Shown here piece after piece: positions 1-7,780 of a DNA stretch of 62,398 nt. Each line of letters opens with the position of its first letter. Positions within the stretch are counted from its first letter, which is position 1. Origin of the DNA: Burkholderia latens (GTDB taxonomy: Bacteria; Pseudomonadota; Gammaproteobacteria; Burkholderiales; Burkholderiaceae); the NCBI RefSeq assembly GCF_902499045.1, contig NZ_CABVPL010000047.1:1-62398 (forward strand). The letters run 5' to 3'. The translations under genes and the position numbers were made by a program. The notes below the pieces were generated by a model that had not been told where the DNA came from, made no database searches, and worked only from the letters and a program-made list of their open reading frames with translations.

Positions 1-135
1 GAGCTGGAGGATTTCCTGTCGGACGGCGCGGCCGAGGAAACGCTCGACGCGGTGATCGACTGGGGGCGGTACGGCGAGATCTTCTCGTACAACGATCAGA
101 CCGAAATCTTCAGCCTCGAAGACGTCGAGTCCTGA
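1..135 (+). CDS. ABC transporter ATP-binding protein, C-terminal end (partial)
   Basis: This is the last 44 codons of a gene that begins before the window. The peptide (ETLDAVIDWGRYGEIFSYND and on to SLEDVES) matches the AAA-associated C-terminal extension found on nitrate/sulfonate/taurine-type ABC ATPases of Burkholderia. No Walker or signature motif is inside the window, so the family call rests only on this tail. The reading frame is open from base 1 and stops at TGA 133-135. The next two genes are on the other strand and converge on it. Confidence 0.6.
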   Translation, partial: ELEDFLSDGAAEETLDAVIDWGRYGEIFSYNDQTEIFSLEDVES

Positions 136-219
136 TCGATGCGCCGGGCCGCGCGGCCCGGCACCCGCGTCCGCATGCGCGCCGCCCGTCGTCGGGCGCC
201 GCGCATCGCGCCATTGCCG

Positions 220-714
220 TTACTGCAGATTGCCCCAACGGTCGACGGCCGGTTCCGCCGACGCCCACTTCCAATGCGCGCCTTGCTGGCACGCGTTCGC
301 GAAATACCAGTCGGCCTTGTCCCCGTCCTTCACCGAGAACGCGAATTCCTTGCACAGCGCGAGCGCCGTCGAATACGCGCGCGTGACGCGCACTTCGCCT
401 TCGCCGTTTTCGAGCGGCAGCGTGTTCTTCACCTTCCACGGCTTCACTTCGCCGACGGCGAGGCTGCCGGCCGCCTTTGCGATCGCATCCTGCTGGTTCT
501 GATGAAGCTGCTTCATCGTGCGGTTGACGGCCTCGTCGGTCGCTGCCTGCACGGCGATGCCGACGCCGACGCCGACGGCCGGGTTCGCGGTCACGAGGCC
601 CGTCGCCGCGCCGGCGAGCGCGCCGCTTGCCGCGCCGACCGAGCCGCAGCCCGACAGCGCCGCGCTGGCCGCGCACAGCGCGCCGAGCGCCGCGAGACGG
701 ATCGCGCCGCTCAT
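220..714 (-). CDS. Putative lipoprotein, paralogue of the upstream gene
   Basis: A 164-residue protein with a lipoprotein signal: a hydrophobic stretch ends in the lipobox LSGC at about residues 21-24. A glycine/alanine-rich zipper-like segment follows (GAASGALAGAATGLVTANP). The C-terminal half has paired cysteines and ends KWASAEPAVDRWGNLQ. Its last residues nearly repeat those of the neighbouring gene (KWASAEPATERWGALQ), so the two arose by tandem duplication. The start codon overlaps the stop of that gene by 4 bases, so they form one translationally coupled unit. Function is unknown; an envelope location is inferred from the signal. Confidence 0.85.
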   Translation of the reverse strand: MSGAIRLAALGALCAASAALSGCGSVGAASGALAGAATGLVTANPAVGVGVGIAVQAATDEAVNRTMKQLHQNQQDAIAKAAGSLAVGEVKPWKVKNTLPLENGEGEVRVTRAYSTALALCKEFAFSVKDGDKADWYFANACQQGAHWKWASAEPAVDRWGNLQ

Positions 715-1262
715 TGCAGCGCGCCCCAGCGCTCGGTCGCGGGTTCCGCCGATGCCCATTTCCATACGGGGCCGTCCCGGCAGATCGTCGCGACGTAGAA
801 CGCCGATTGCGCGGGCTTGTCGGCCTTCGCGGGCGTGTCGACCGCGAACACGATTTCCTTGCAGTCGAGCGGGCCGATGCTGATCATCCGGCTGACGGTC
901 ACGCGGCCCTGTTCGTCGTCCTCGATCGGGAACGAATGGTGCGTCGACCACGATGCGACGCCGCCGACGTCGAGCGGGCCGGCCGCCTTCGCGATCTGCT
1001 CCTGCGTGTAGCGGTGCGCGACGCGCTGCGTGTACTGGACGCCCGCACGCGCGCCGGCCACGGCACCGAGCCCGATGCCCGTCGCGACAGCCGCGTTGTT
1101 GGTGACTTTGGAAGCGATCGCGGCGCCCGCGATACCGGCGCCGGCCGTTGCCCCTTCGCTGTACAGCGAGTTGCAGCCGGACAGCAGCGCGGCCGTGGCG
1201 AGCGCGGCCAGCGCGATGCGCGCCGGCATGGCCCGGCGCGGCGGTTCGAAACGAATGTTCAT
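711..1262 (-). CDS. Putative lipoprotein, first of a tandem pair
   Basis: A 183-residue predicted lipoprotein. The lipobox LLSGC lies near residue 30, after a long basic n-region and a hydrophobic core. A glycine/alanine-rich segment follows (GAGIAGAAIASKVTNNAAVA), then a domain with two spaced cysteines. I chose the ATG at 1262; a GTG-type extension to 1274 is possible. It is the first gene of a two-gene unit with its paralogue at 220-714, overlapping it by 4 bases. The upstream region carries a perfect palindrome at 1448-1464 that could be an operator. No known function. Confidence 0.82.
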   Translation of the reverse strand: MNIRFEPPRRAMPARIALAALATAALLSGCNSLYSEGATAGAGIAGAAIASKVTNNAAVATGIGLGAVAGARAGVQYTQRVAHRYTQEQIAKAAGPLDVGGVASWSTHHSFPIEDDEQGRVTVSRMISIGPLDCKEIVFAVDTPAKADKPAQSAFYVATICRDGPVWKWASAEPATERWGALQ

Positions 1263-1447
1263 CCCTGAGTGCAAGTCCTGTCTGGGTGAGCGGCGATGCG
1301 TGCGCGCGCCCTTGCCGCGTCATTGTTTCGCAATCGTCGGAGGAAAATTGCAAAGCTTTGACAAATTGGCGGCGGGCAACCCGCGCTCGTACGCGCGGCG
1401 TCATTGTCGGACAGATGGCTGGGCAGGGGTCGAAACGTTACAAATTG

Positions 1448-1464
1448 AAGGTAATTGTTACCTT
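1448..1464. promoter_or_regulatory. Perfect palindrome AAGGTAA-TTG-TTACCTT, candidate operator
   Basis: A 17-base inverted repeat with 7-base arms. A related GTTACAAATTG half lies just before it at about 1436-1446. It sits in the AT-rich intergenic region between the lipoprotein pair (leftward) and a small rightward gene. The position fits a transcription-factor site; the binding protein cannot be named from sequence. Confidence 0.4.
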
Positions 1465-1535
1465 GGAATGCGATCGAGCGCCCTAAACTCAATTGTTAAG
1501 GAATGTTTCAACGACGGCTCCGAGCCGCGCTGCAT

Positions 1536-1748
1536 ATGAGACACCCAGCCATGCGCCGTTCGAAACGGTTCTCTCAACGGCCGCCCGATGCGGGCGCCGA
1601 GCGCCCGCGTCCGCTGACCGACGCGCCGGGCGCACCGCCTGCCGGCACGCCCGACGAGACGCCGACCGACGGCGATCACAACCAGGGCGGCGCACGCCCC
1701 GAAGGGCTCGACTATCAGCGCGACCTCGGCCAGGAGCAGGACGCCTGA
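1536..1748 (+). CDS. Small proline/acid-rich hypothetical protein
   Basis: A 70-residue reading frame in good Burkholderia codon use, rich in Pro, Arg, Asp and Gly and ending LDYQRDLGQEQDA. It has no membrane segment, no cysteine and no recognisable domain, and is probably disordered. An in-frame ATG at 1551 is an alternative start; neither has a clear Shine-Dalgarno sequence. It precedes otsA in the same direction with a gap of about 150 bases. The GC-rich codon pattern and clean C-terminus support a real gene, but this is only moderately sure. Confidence 0.45.
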   Translation: MRHPAMRRSKRFSQRPPDAGAERPRPLTDAPGAPPAGTPDETPTDGDHNQGGARPEGLDYQRDLGQEQDA

Positions 1749-1897
1749 GCCCGTCGCCGCAGCATTCCGCTGCCGCATTTCATTGCGCTCTTTGTTGCAT
1801 CGCTCACATCTGAATCGCCGTGCGGCCGTCGTCGCACCGCCGCGCCGCCCTGGCGCGCGCCGCGCGCCAGCCAATCGAATCGAGGAGGGAAAGCCGC

Positions 1898-3311
1898 ATG
1901 AGCAGATTGATCGTGGTATCGAATCGTGTCGCCGCCGGCGAGGACACGCGCCCGAGCGCCGGGGGCCTCGCGGTCGGCGTGATGGACGCGCTGAAGGACA
2001 CCGGCGGCGTGTGGTTCGGCTGGAACGGCGAGATCGTCGGCACGCCCGACGCCGCCCCCGCGATCCAGCGGGACGGCAACGTCACGTACGCGACGGTCGG
2101 GCTGACCCGGCGCGACTACGACCAGTACTACCGCGGTTTTTCGAACGCGACGCTGTGGCCGGTGTTCCACTACCGCGGCGATCTCGCGCGCTTCGACCGG
2201 CAGGAGTACGCGGGCTATCTGCGCGTGAACGCGATGCTCGCGAAGCAGCTTGCCGCGCTGCTGCGGCCCGATGACCTGATCTGGGTTCACGACTATCACC
2301 TGCTGCCGTTCGCGCATTGCCTGCGCGAGCTTGGCGTGAAGAACCCGATCGGCTTCTTCCTGCACATTCCGTTTCCGTCGCCTGACGTGCTGCGCCTCGT
2401 GCCGCCGCACGAGGAACTCGTGAAATTCATGTGCGCGTACGACGTCGCGGGCTTCCAGACCGACGCCGACAAACAGGCGTTCACCGACTACATCGAGCGG
2501 CGCGGCATCGGCGCGGCGAGCGACGACGGGATGTTGCATGCGCACGGCCGCGTCGTGAAGGTCGGCGCCTATCCGATCGGCGTGCATCCGGACGCGATCG
2601 CCGAGGCGGCCGTCCAGTACGGTTCGCGCAAGCCGGTGAAGATGCTGCGCGACGCGCTCGACGGCCGCAAGCTGGTGATGAGCGTCGACCGGCTCGACTA
2701 TTCGAAGGGGCTCGTCGAACGCTTCCAGTCGTTCGAGCGGATGCTCGCGAATGCGCCGGGCTGGCAGGGCCGCGTATCTCTCGTGCAGATCGCGCCACCG
2801 ACGCGCTCGGACGTGCAGACCTACCAGCGGATTCGCGAAACGCTCGAACGCGAGGCCGGCCGCATCAACGGGCGCTTCTCGCAGCTCGACTGGACGCCGA
2901 TCCAGTACCTGAACCGCAAGTACGAGCGCAACCTGCTGATGGCGTTCTTCCGGATGTCGCAGGTCGGCTACGTGACGCCGTTGCGCGACGGGATGAACCT
3001 CGTCGCGAAGGAGTACGTCGCGTCGCAGGACCCGGCCGATCCGGGCGTGCTCGTGCTGTCGGAATTCGCGGGCGCGGCGGCCGAGCTGAGCGGCGCGCTG
3101 CTCGTCAATCCGTACGATCTGTCGCAGATGGCCGACGCGCTCGAGCGCGCGCTGTCGATGCCGCTCGCGGAGCGGCAGGCGCGGCATCGGGACAACCTCG
3201 CGCAGCTGCGCAAGAACGACCTGTCGGTCTGGCGCGATACGTTCGTTGCCGACCTGCGCAGCGTCGCGGCGGCCGCGTCGGTCACGCAGCGCGCGGGCCG
3301 GCGGGCCGCGC

Positions 3312-3319
<8 letters not shown>
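1898..3319 (+). CDS. otsA: Alpha,alpha-trehalose-phosphate synthase (UDP-forming)
   Basis: A 473-residue glycosyltransferase-family-20 enzyme of full family length. It joins UDP-glucose and glucose 6-phosphate to make trehalose 6-phosphate in the cytoplasm, for osmotic and stress protection. Visible hallmarks are the N-terminal SNRVAAGEDTRPSAGGLAVG loop, HDYHLLPF in the middle, SVDRLDYSKGL at about 290, and PLRDGMNLVAKEYVASQ near 360. The ATG at 1898 has a strong GAGGAGGGA ribosome site at 1882-1890; upstream in-frame codons lack one. No otsB phosphatase lies nearby in the window, so trehalose release must rely on a gene elsewhere. The stop overlaps the next gene by 8 bases. Confidence 0.95.
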
Positions 3320-3893
<574 letters not shown>

Positions 3894-3935
3894 CGTGTGA
3901 ACGCGTGAGCGCTGCGATGGCGGCGCGCGGCGGCA

Positions 3936-5303
3936 TTACGTGGCCGCATCAGGCCGCGGGGAGGCGATCCGCAGCATGCTGACCACCGCGGCGACCGCCG
4001 CGAACGCCGTGGCGACATAGAGCGCGATCGTCGGACCGCGGTCGGGCGCGAGCCCGAAAATCAGCGCGACGAGCGCCGCACCAAGCGTCTGGCCGGTCAG
4101 CCGCGCGGTGCTCAGCATCCCGCCCGCGCCGCCGCTGCGCTCGCGCGGCGCCGACGACAGCATCGCGCGGTTGTTCGGCGACTGGAACAGCCCGAAGCCC
4201 GCACCGCACAGCGCCATGCGCCACACGATGTCGGCGGTGCCCGGATGCGCGCCGATCGTCGCGAGCGACAGCAGCCCGGCCGCGAACAGCGCGAGCCCGA
4301 TCCCGCCGAGGATGCCGGCCGAGTAGCGGTCCGACAGCACGCCGGCGAGCGGCGCGGCGAACACGATCACGAGCGGCCACGGCGTCATGTACAGGCCGGT
4401 TTCGACCTGCGAGAAGCCGAGCGAATGCTGCAGCCAGAACGGCAGCGCGACGAACGCGAGCATCTGCGACGTGAATGACGCGACCGACGTGCCGATCGAC
4501 AGCGCGAACATCGGGATGCGCATCAGGTCGACCGGCAGCAGCGGAGCTGGCTGCGACAGCTGCCGCTTCACGAAGAAATAGCCGACGCCGAACGCGACGG
4601 CCAGCTCGGCCGCGACATACGCGTGGCGCTCGCCGTGACCGAGCCCGTCGACGGCCATGATCAGCAGCCCGAACACGCACGCGTTCATCAGCGCGCTCGG
4701 GAAGTCGTACGGCGCGTCGTGCAGCGGATTGGCCGGCAGCGCCCGCACGCTGCCGAGCACCGCCGCGATGCCGATCGGCACGTTCACCGCGAACAGCCAC
4801 GGCCACGACGCGAACGACAGGATCGCCGATGCGACGGTCGGACCGATCGCAGACGACAGCGCGACGACCATCGCGTTGATCGACAGCCCGCGGCCGAGCA
4901 TCGATGACGGGTAGATCATCCGCACCAGCGCCGCGTTCACACTCATGATGCCGGCCGCGCCGAACCCCTGGATCACGCGCATCACGGCGAGCGTCGGCAG
5001 CGAGCCCGAGAGCGCGCAGCCGAGCGATGCCGCGGTGAAGAGCGCGAGCCCGCCGATGTAGATGCGGCGATAGCCGATGCGCTCGCCGAGCGATGCGAGC
5101 GGCAGCAGCGTGATCGTGACCGCGAGCTGGTACGCGTTGACGATCCAGATCGACGCGGCGTCGGATGCATGCAGATCGCGCGCGATCGTCGGCAGCGCGA
5201 CGTTCGCGATTGCGCCGTCGAGCACGGCGAGCGTGATGCCCAGGGCGACGCAGACGATCGCCCAGTAGCGTTGCGGAAGCGGCAGGCCGGTATCGGCGTT
5301 CAT
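3936..5303 (-). CDS. MFS drug-efflux transporter, DHA2 type
   Basis: A 455-residue integral membrane protein with at least 12 hydrophobic segments. The N-terminal part carries the DHA-type pattern LDGAIANVALPTIARDL (motif D1-like, TM1) and LGERIGYRRIYIGG (motif A). It probably exports small drugs by proton antiport at the inner membrane; the substrate cannot be read from sequence. The ATG at 5303 fits the family N-terminus. It stands alone, converging on the kinase gene, with no regulator beside it. Confidence 0.9.
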   Translation of the reverse strand: MNADTGLPLPQRYWAIVCVALGITLAVLDGAIANVALPTIARDLHASDAASIWIVNAYQLAVTITLLPLASLGERIGYRRIYIGGLALFTAASLGCALSGSLPTLAVMRVIQGFGAAGIMSVNAALVRMIYPSSMLGRGLSINAMVVALSSAIGPTVASAILSFASWPWLFAVNVPIGIAAVLGSVRALPANPLHDAPYDFPSALMNACVFGLLIMAVDGLGHGERHAYVAAELAVAFGVGYFFVKRQLSQPAPLLPVDLMRIPMFALSIGTSVASFTSQMLAFVALPFWLQHSLGFSQVETGLYMTPWPLVIVFAAPLAGVLSDRYSAGILGGIGLALFAAGLLSLATIGAHPGTADIVWRMALCGAGFGLFQSPNNRAMLSSAPRERSGGAGGMLSTARLTGQTLGAALVALIFGLAPDRGPTIALYVATAFAAVAAVVSMLRIASPRPDAAT

Positions 5304-5488
5304 GGCGGGAGCGAAAGCGTGGTTGTCCGCGCGCCCGCGTGGCCGTTGCATGCGCAACCATGCTCGCGGGTGGAAGCGGCGATGAATGACCCGGCCGATA
5401 TCGCGGCGCCGGCGCGGGGCCGGTCGAGTGTATCACCGGCCCGCATCGCGCGACGCCGGCGCAATCGGCCGCGGGCCGGCACGCGTGT

Positions 5489-5869
5489 TCAGCCTTCGAA
5501 GTCGAGGCCGCCGAGCCGCACGAGCGGGTCGGCCTGCGTGCGCGACGCGAGATCGATGTCGCGCGCACCTTGCCATGCGTTGAGCTTTCTCGGCAGCGCG
5601 CTCAGGTAGTGCTCGAAACGCGCGGGCCCGTCCGGCTCCATCAGCCGTTCGATTTCGTCGGTGTCCCAGGTCAGCTCGAGGTTCAGCGGATGCGCGAAGC
5701 CGCTCACGTGTTCGTGCGGCGCGCTGCGGACCTGCACGCGCGTCGGCTGCCCGTGCCCGCCGTACGGGACGACGTCGGCGTGGACGTGCTCGGCGAAGAA
5801 GGCGGCGATCGCCTGCGCGATGCGCGGCGCGAATTCGGTATCGAAACGGCGGGCGGTTTCGGGCTGCAT
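5489..5869 (-). CDS. Conserved hypothetical protein of Burkholderia type
   Basis: A 126-residue soluble protein starting MQPETARRFDTEFAPRIAQA and ending LGGLDFEG. It has no signal peptide, membrane segment or known catalytic motif. It may belong to one of the Burkholderia-specific DUF families (DUF5594 is my guess from memory, unverified). The start is set by an AGGAGA ribosome site just upstream on the minus strand; the longer open frame to 5962 lacks one. It is a single gene on the same strand as the MFS gene, about 185 bases upstream. Confidence 0.75.
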   Translation of the reverse strand: MQPETARRFDTEFAPRIAQAIAAFFAEHVHADVVPYGGHGQPTRVQVRSAPHEHVSGFAHPLNLELTWDTDEIERLMEPDGPARFEHYLSALPRKLNAWQGARDIDLASRTQADPLVRLGGLDFEG

Positions 5870-6025
5870 GACGGCGTCTCCTGTGTGCCGAAAATCGTAG
5901 CACGGCCGTGCCGCGTTCCGGTGTGCGCGATACGCGTAATGGCGCGTTACCACTTGCTGCATCTATTACGGCCGCGCGCAGCCACAATGCATCGCATCCA
6001 GTACCACTTCGCGTGGGAGTCCATC

Positions 6026-6388
6026 ATGAAGAAGATCGCCGCAGTATGTGTCCTCGCCGCTTCGCTCGCGGTGGCCGGCCCGGCGTCCGCGCATGGCCGC
6101 GACGGGGGCGCCGTCATCGGCGCGCTGATCGGCGGCGCGGTGCTCGGCGCGATCGTGACGTCGGCAATGAATCCGCCCGTCGCCTACCAGGCGCCCGTGT
6201 ATCAGGCACCGGCGTATCAGCCGCCGACGTACTACCAGGCGCCGGCCTACCAGCAGCCCGCTTATCCGAGCTATCAACAGGCCCAGTATCAGGACGACGG
6301 CCCGAACTATTGCTACGACCGTTACCAGCGCGCGTACGTGTGCGGCGCGCCGGTGTCGGGCGGCTATGCGCAACCGGCTGGCTGGTAA
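6026..6388 (+). CDS. Secreted Tyr/Gln/Pro-repeat protein with glycine zipper
   Basis: A 120-residue exported protein. A signal peptide (MKKIAAVCVLAASLAVAGPA, cut near SAHG) is followed by a glycine-zipper segment, GGAVIGALIGGAVLGAIV, then a stretch of short imperfect repeats of the type YQAPVYQAPAYQPPTYYQAP. The C-terminal part has a cysteine pair (NYCYDRYQRAYVCGAP). This build is typical of small surface or envelope-associated Burkholderia proteins of unknown role. A GGGAG ribosome site precedes the ATG. It ends before a strong terminator at 6469. Confidence 0.82.
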   Translation: MKKIAAVCVLAASLAVAGPASAHGRDGGAVIGALIGGAVLGAIVTSAMNPPVAYQAPVYQAPAYQPPTYYQAPAYQQPAYPSYQQAQYQDDGPNYCYDRYQRAYVCGAPVSGGYAQPAGW

Positions 6389-6468
6389 GCGGGCGAGCAG
6401 CCGCCTGCGAGCCGGGCGGCCGGTGTCGAGCGAAGCATTCCCGTCCTGCGGTGCGGGAAGACAAAAGC

Positions 6469-6518
6469 GAAGGCCCTCGCATGATGCGAGGGCCTTCGTC
6501 ATTTCGCGATTTTTTTCG
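6469..6518 (+). terminator. Strong rho-independent terminator
   Basis: Arms GAAGGCCCTCGCAT and ATGCGAGGGCCTTC pair perfectly (6469-6497), followed by a T-rich tail with seven T's at about 6510-6516. It ends the transcript of the secreted repeat protein and may also serve the convergent lipoprotein gene. Confidence 0.85.
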
Positions 6519-6583
6519 CGCGCCGAACGCCGCTCGTACAAGCCCGCCGTCGGATACAAACGGTTGCAATTGCGGCGGTGAAA

Positions 6584-6913
6584 TCAGTGGCGATGACCGC
6601 CACCGCCGTTACCGCGCCCGCCGCCGCCTTCGTTCCAGTCGCCGCGGCGGCCGCCGCCGCGACCCCAGCCGCCGTGATCGCCGCGGTCGCGATCCCAGCG
6701 GCGGTAGTCGCGGTGGCCGCGATCCCAGTCGCGCCCGCCGCCGCCGCCCCAGATGTTGACCGTGCCATAGACCGGCGCCGCACCGTAGGCGGGCCCGTAC
6801 GCGTAGCCGGGATCGGAATAGTAGGGCTGTCCGTAGCCGTATCCGGCGTCCGGACCGACGACGCACCCGGCCAGCAGCGTGGCGACGCCGGCAGCGGCAA
6901 TGAGCTTCAGCAT
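6584..6913 (-). CDS. Small lipoprotein with Gly/Arg/Asp-rich low-complexity tail
   Basis: A 109-residue lipoprotein: MLKLIAAAGVATLLAGC gives the lipobox LAGC at residues 14-17. It is followed by a Tyr/Gly/Pro-rich part (GYGYGQPYYSDPGYAYGPAY) and a long tail of Gly, Arg, Asp and Trp residues ending GGGGHRH. The tail is low complexity and probably disordered. A GGAG ribosome site lies upstream of 6913, which excludes the ATG four codons further out. It is similar in style, though not in sequence, to the secreted protein at 6026-6388. Function unknown. Confidence 0.8.
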   Translation of the reverse strand: MLKLIAAAGVATLLAGCVVGPDAGYGYGQPYYSDPGYAYGPAYGAAPVYGTVNIWGGGGGRDWDRGHRDYRRWDRDRGDHGGWGRGGGRRGDWNEGGGGRGNGGGGHRH

Positions 6914-7057
6914 GATGATCTCCAATGGTTGCTCTATAAGTACCGCGCACGGGCTTTGCCGGCTGTTTGCAATTGTGTCGCCAAATTACAGCGCCGTAAG
7001 GCTTTGCGACGAAAGTGTTAGCATCCGGAGCCTCATTTGTTTATCAGGAGCACATCG

Positions 7058-7558
7058 ATGACATTCGCGATCCGGGCCGCGCTGGCCGCCTTCTGCGTGA
7101 CGAGCGCCGCCGCCTGCGCGGCCGCGCCCGCCTCGGCGCCCGCCGTGCCGGCCGAGTCGATCAAGATGTTTCCGGCACCCGCGGCCGGCCAGCAGCGCGC
7201 GGTGATCGCGTTGCCCGCGCTCGAGAACGAAGGCGACGCGCGTGTCGAACTGATGATCGGCAAGACGCTGCAGACCGACTGCAACCAGCAGTGGTTCGGC
7301 GGCGAGCTCACCGCCGAGGATGTGAAGGGCTGGGGCTATACGTACTACCGGCTGACGGACGTGAAGGGGCCGGCGTCGACGCTGATGGCGTGCCCGGGCC
7401 AGGCGCCGCAGCAGCGCTTCGTGCAGGTGCGCGGCGATGGTCAGCTGCTGCGCTACAACAGCCGCCTGCCGCTCGTCGTGTACGTGCCGGACGGCTTCGA
7501 CGTGCGCTATCGCGTGTGGCATGCGTCGAAGGACGTGCAGCACGCGGCGAAGCAGTAA
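7058..7558 (+). CDS. eco: Ecotin, periplasmic serine-protease inhibitor
   Basis: A 166-residue exported protein with a signal peptide of about 20 residues. It matches ecotin along the whole chain: ARVELMIGKTLQTDCNQQWF, GWGYTYYRLTDVKGPAST, LMACPGQ, LRYNSRLPLVVYVPDGFDV and YRVWHASK. Cys75 and Cys112 should form the disulfide holding the reactive loop, with Met110 as the P1 residue, so inhibition of trypsin-, chymotrypsin- and elastase-like enzymes is expected. It acts as a dimer in the periplasm. The ATG at 7058 has an AGGAG site; the upstream ATG at 7037 does not. It is a single-gene unit. Confidence 0.95.
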   Translation: MTFAIRAALAAFCVTSAAACAAAPASAPAVPAESIKMFPAPAAGQQRAVIALPALENEGDARVELMIGKTLQTDCNQQWFGGELTAEDVKGWGYTYYRLTDVKGPASTLMACPGQAPQQRFVQVRGDGQLLRYNSRLPLVVYVPDGFDVRYRVWHASKDVQHAAKQ

Positions 7559-7780
7559 CGCAGTAACGCACACGCGCGGGCGTGCGCGGCACTCGCCGCT
7601 CCATGGCCGCGCGTGCGCTTCGCGGGCTTCGTTCCGGAGCCTGCCGTTATCCGCCGCTCGCGCACGCGAGCACGGGCCATGCGGCCAGCGCGGCTCGCGC
7701 GGCCGCTTCCGGATCGCAACGGCTTGCGCGGCCGTATACGCCGCGATGCCTTTTCTACAATCCCGTTTTCCAATCTGCCG

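Noticed and set aside
5389-5488. GC-rich inverted repeats between the MFS and the 5489 genes
   Set aside because: Short GC palindromes are expected by chance here and have no T-run.
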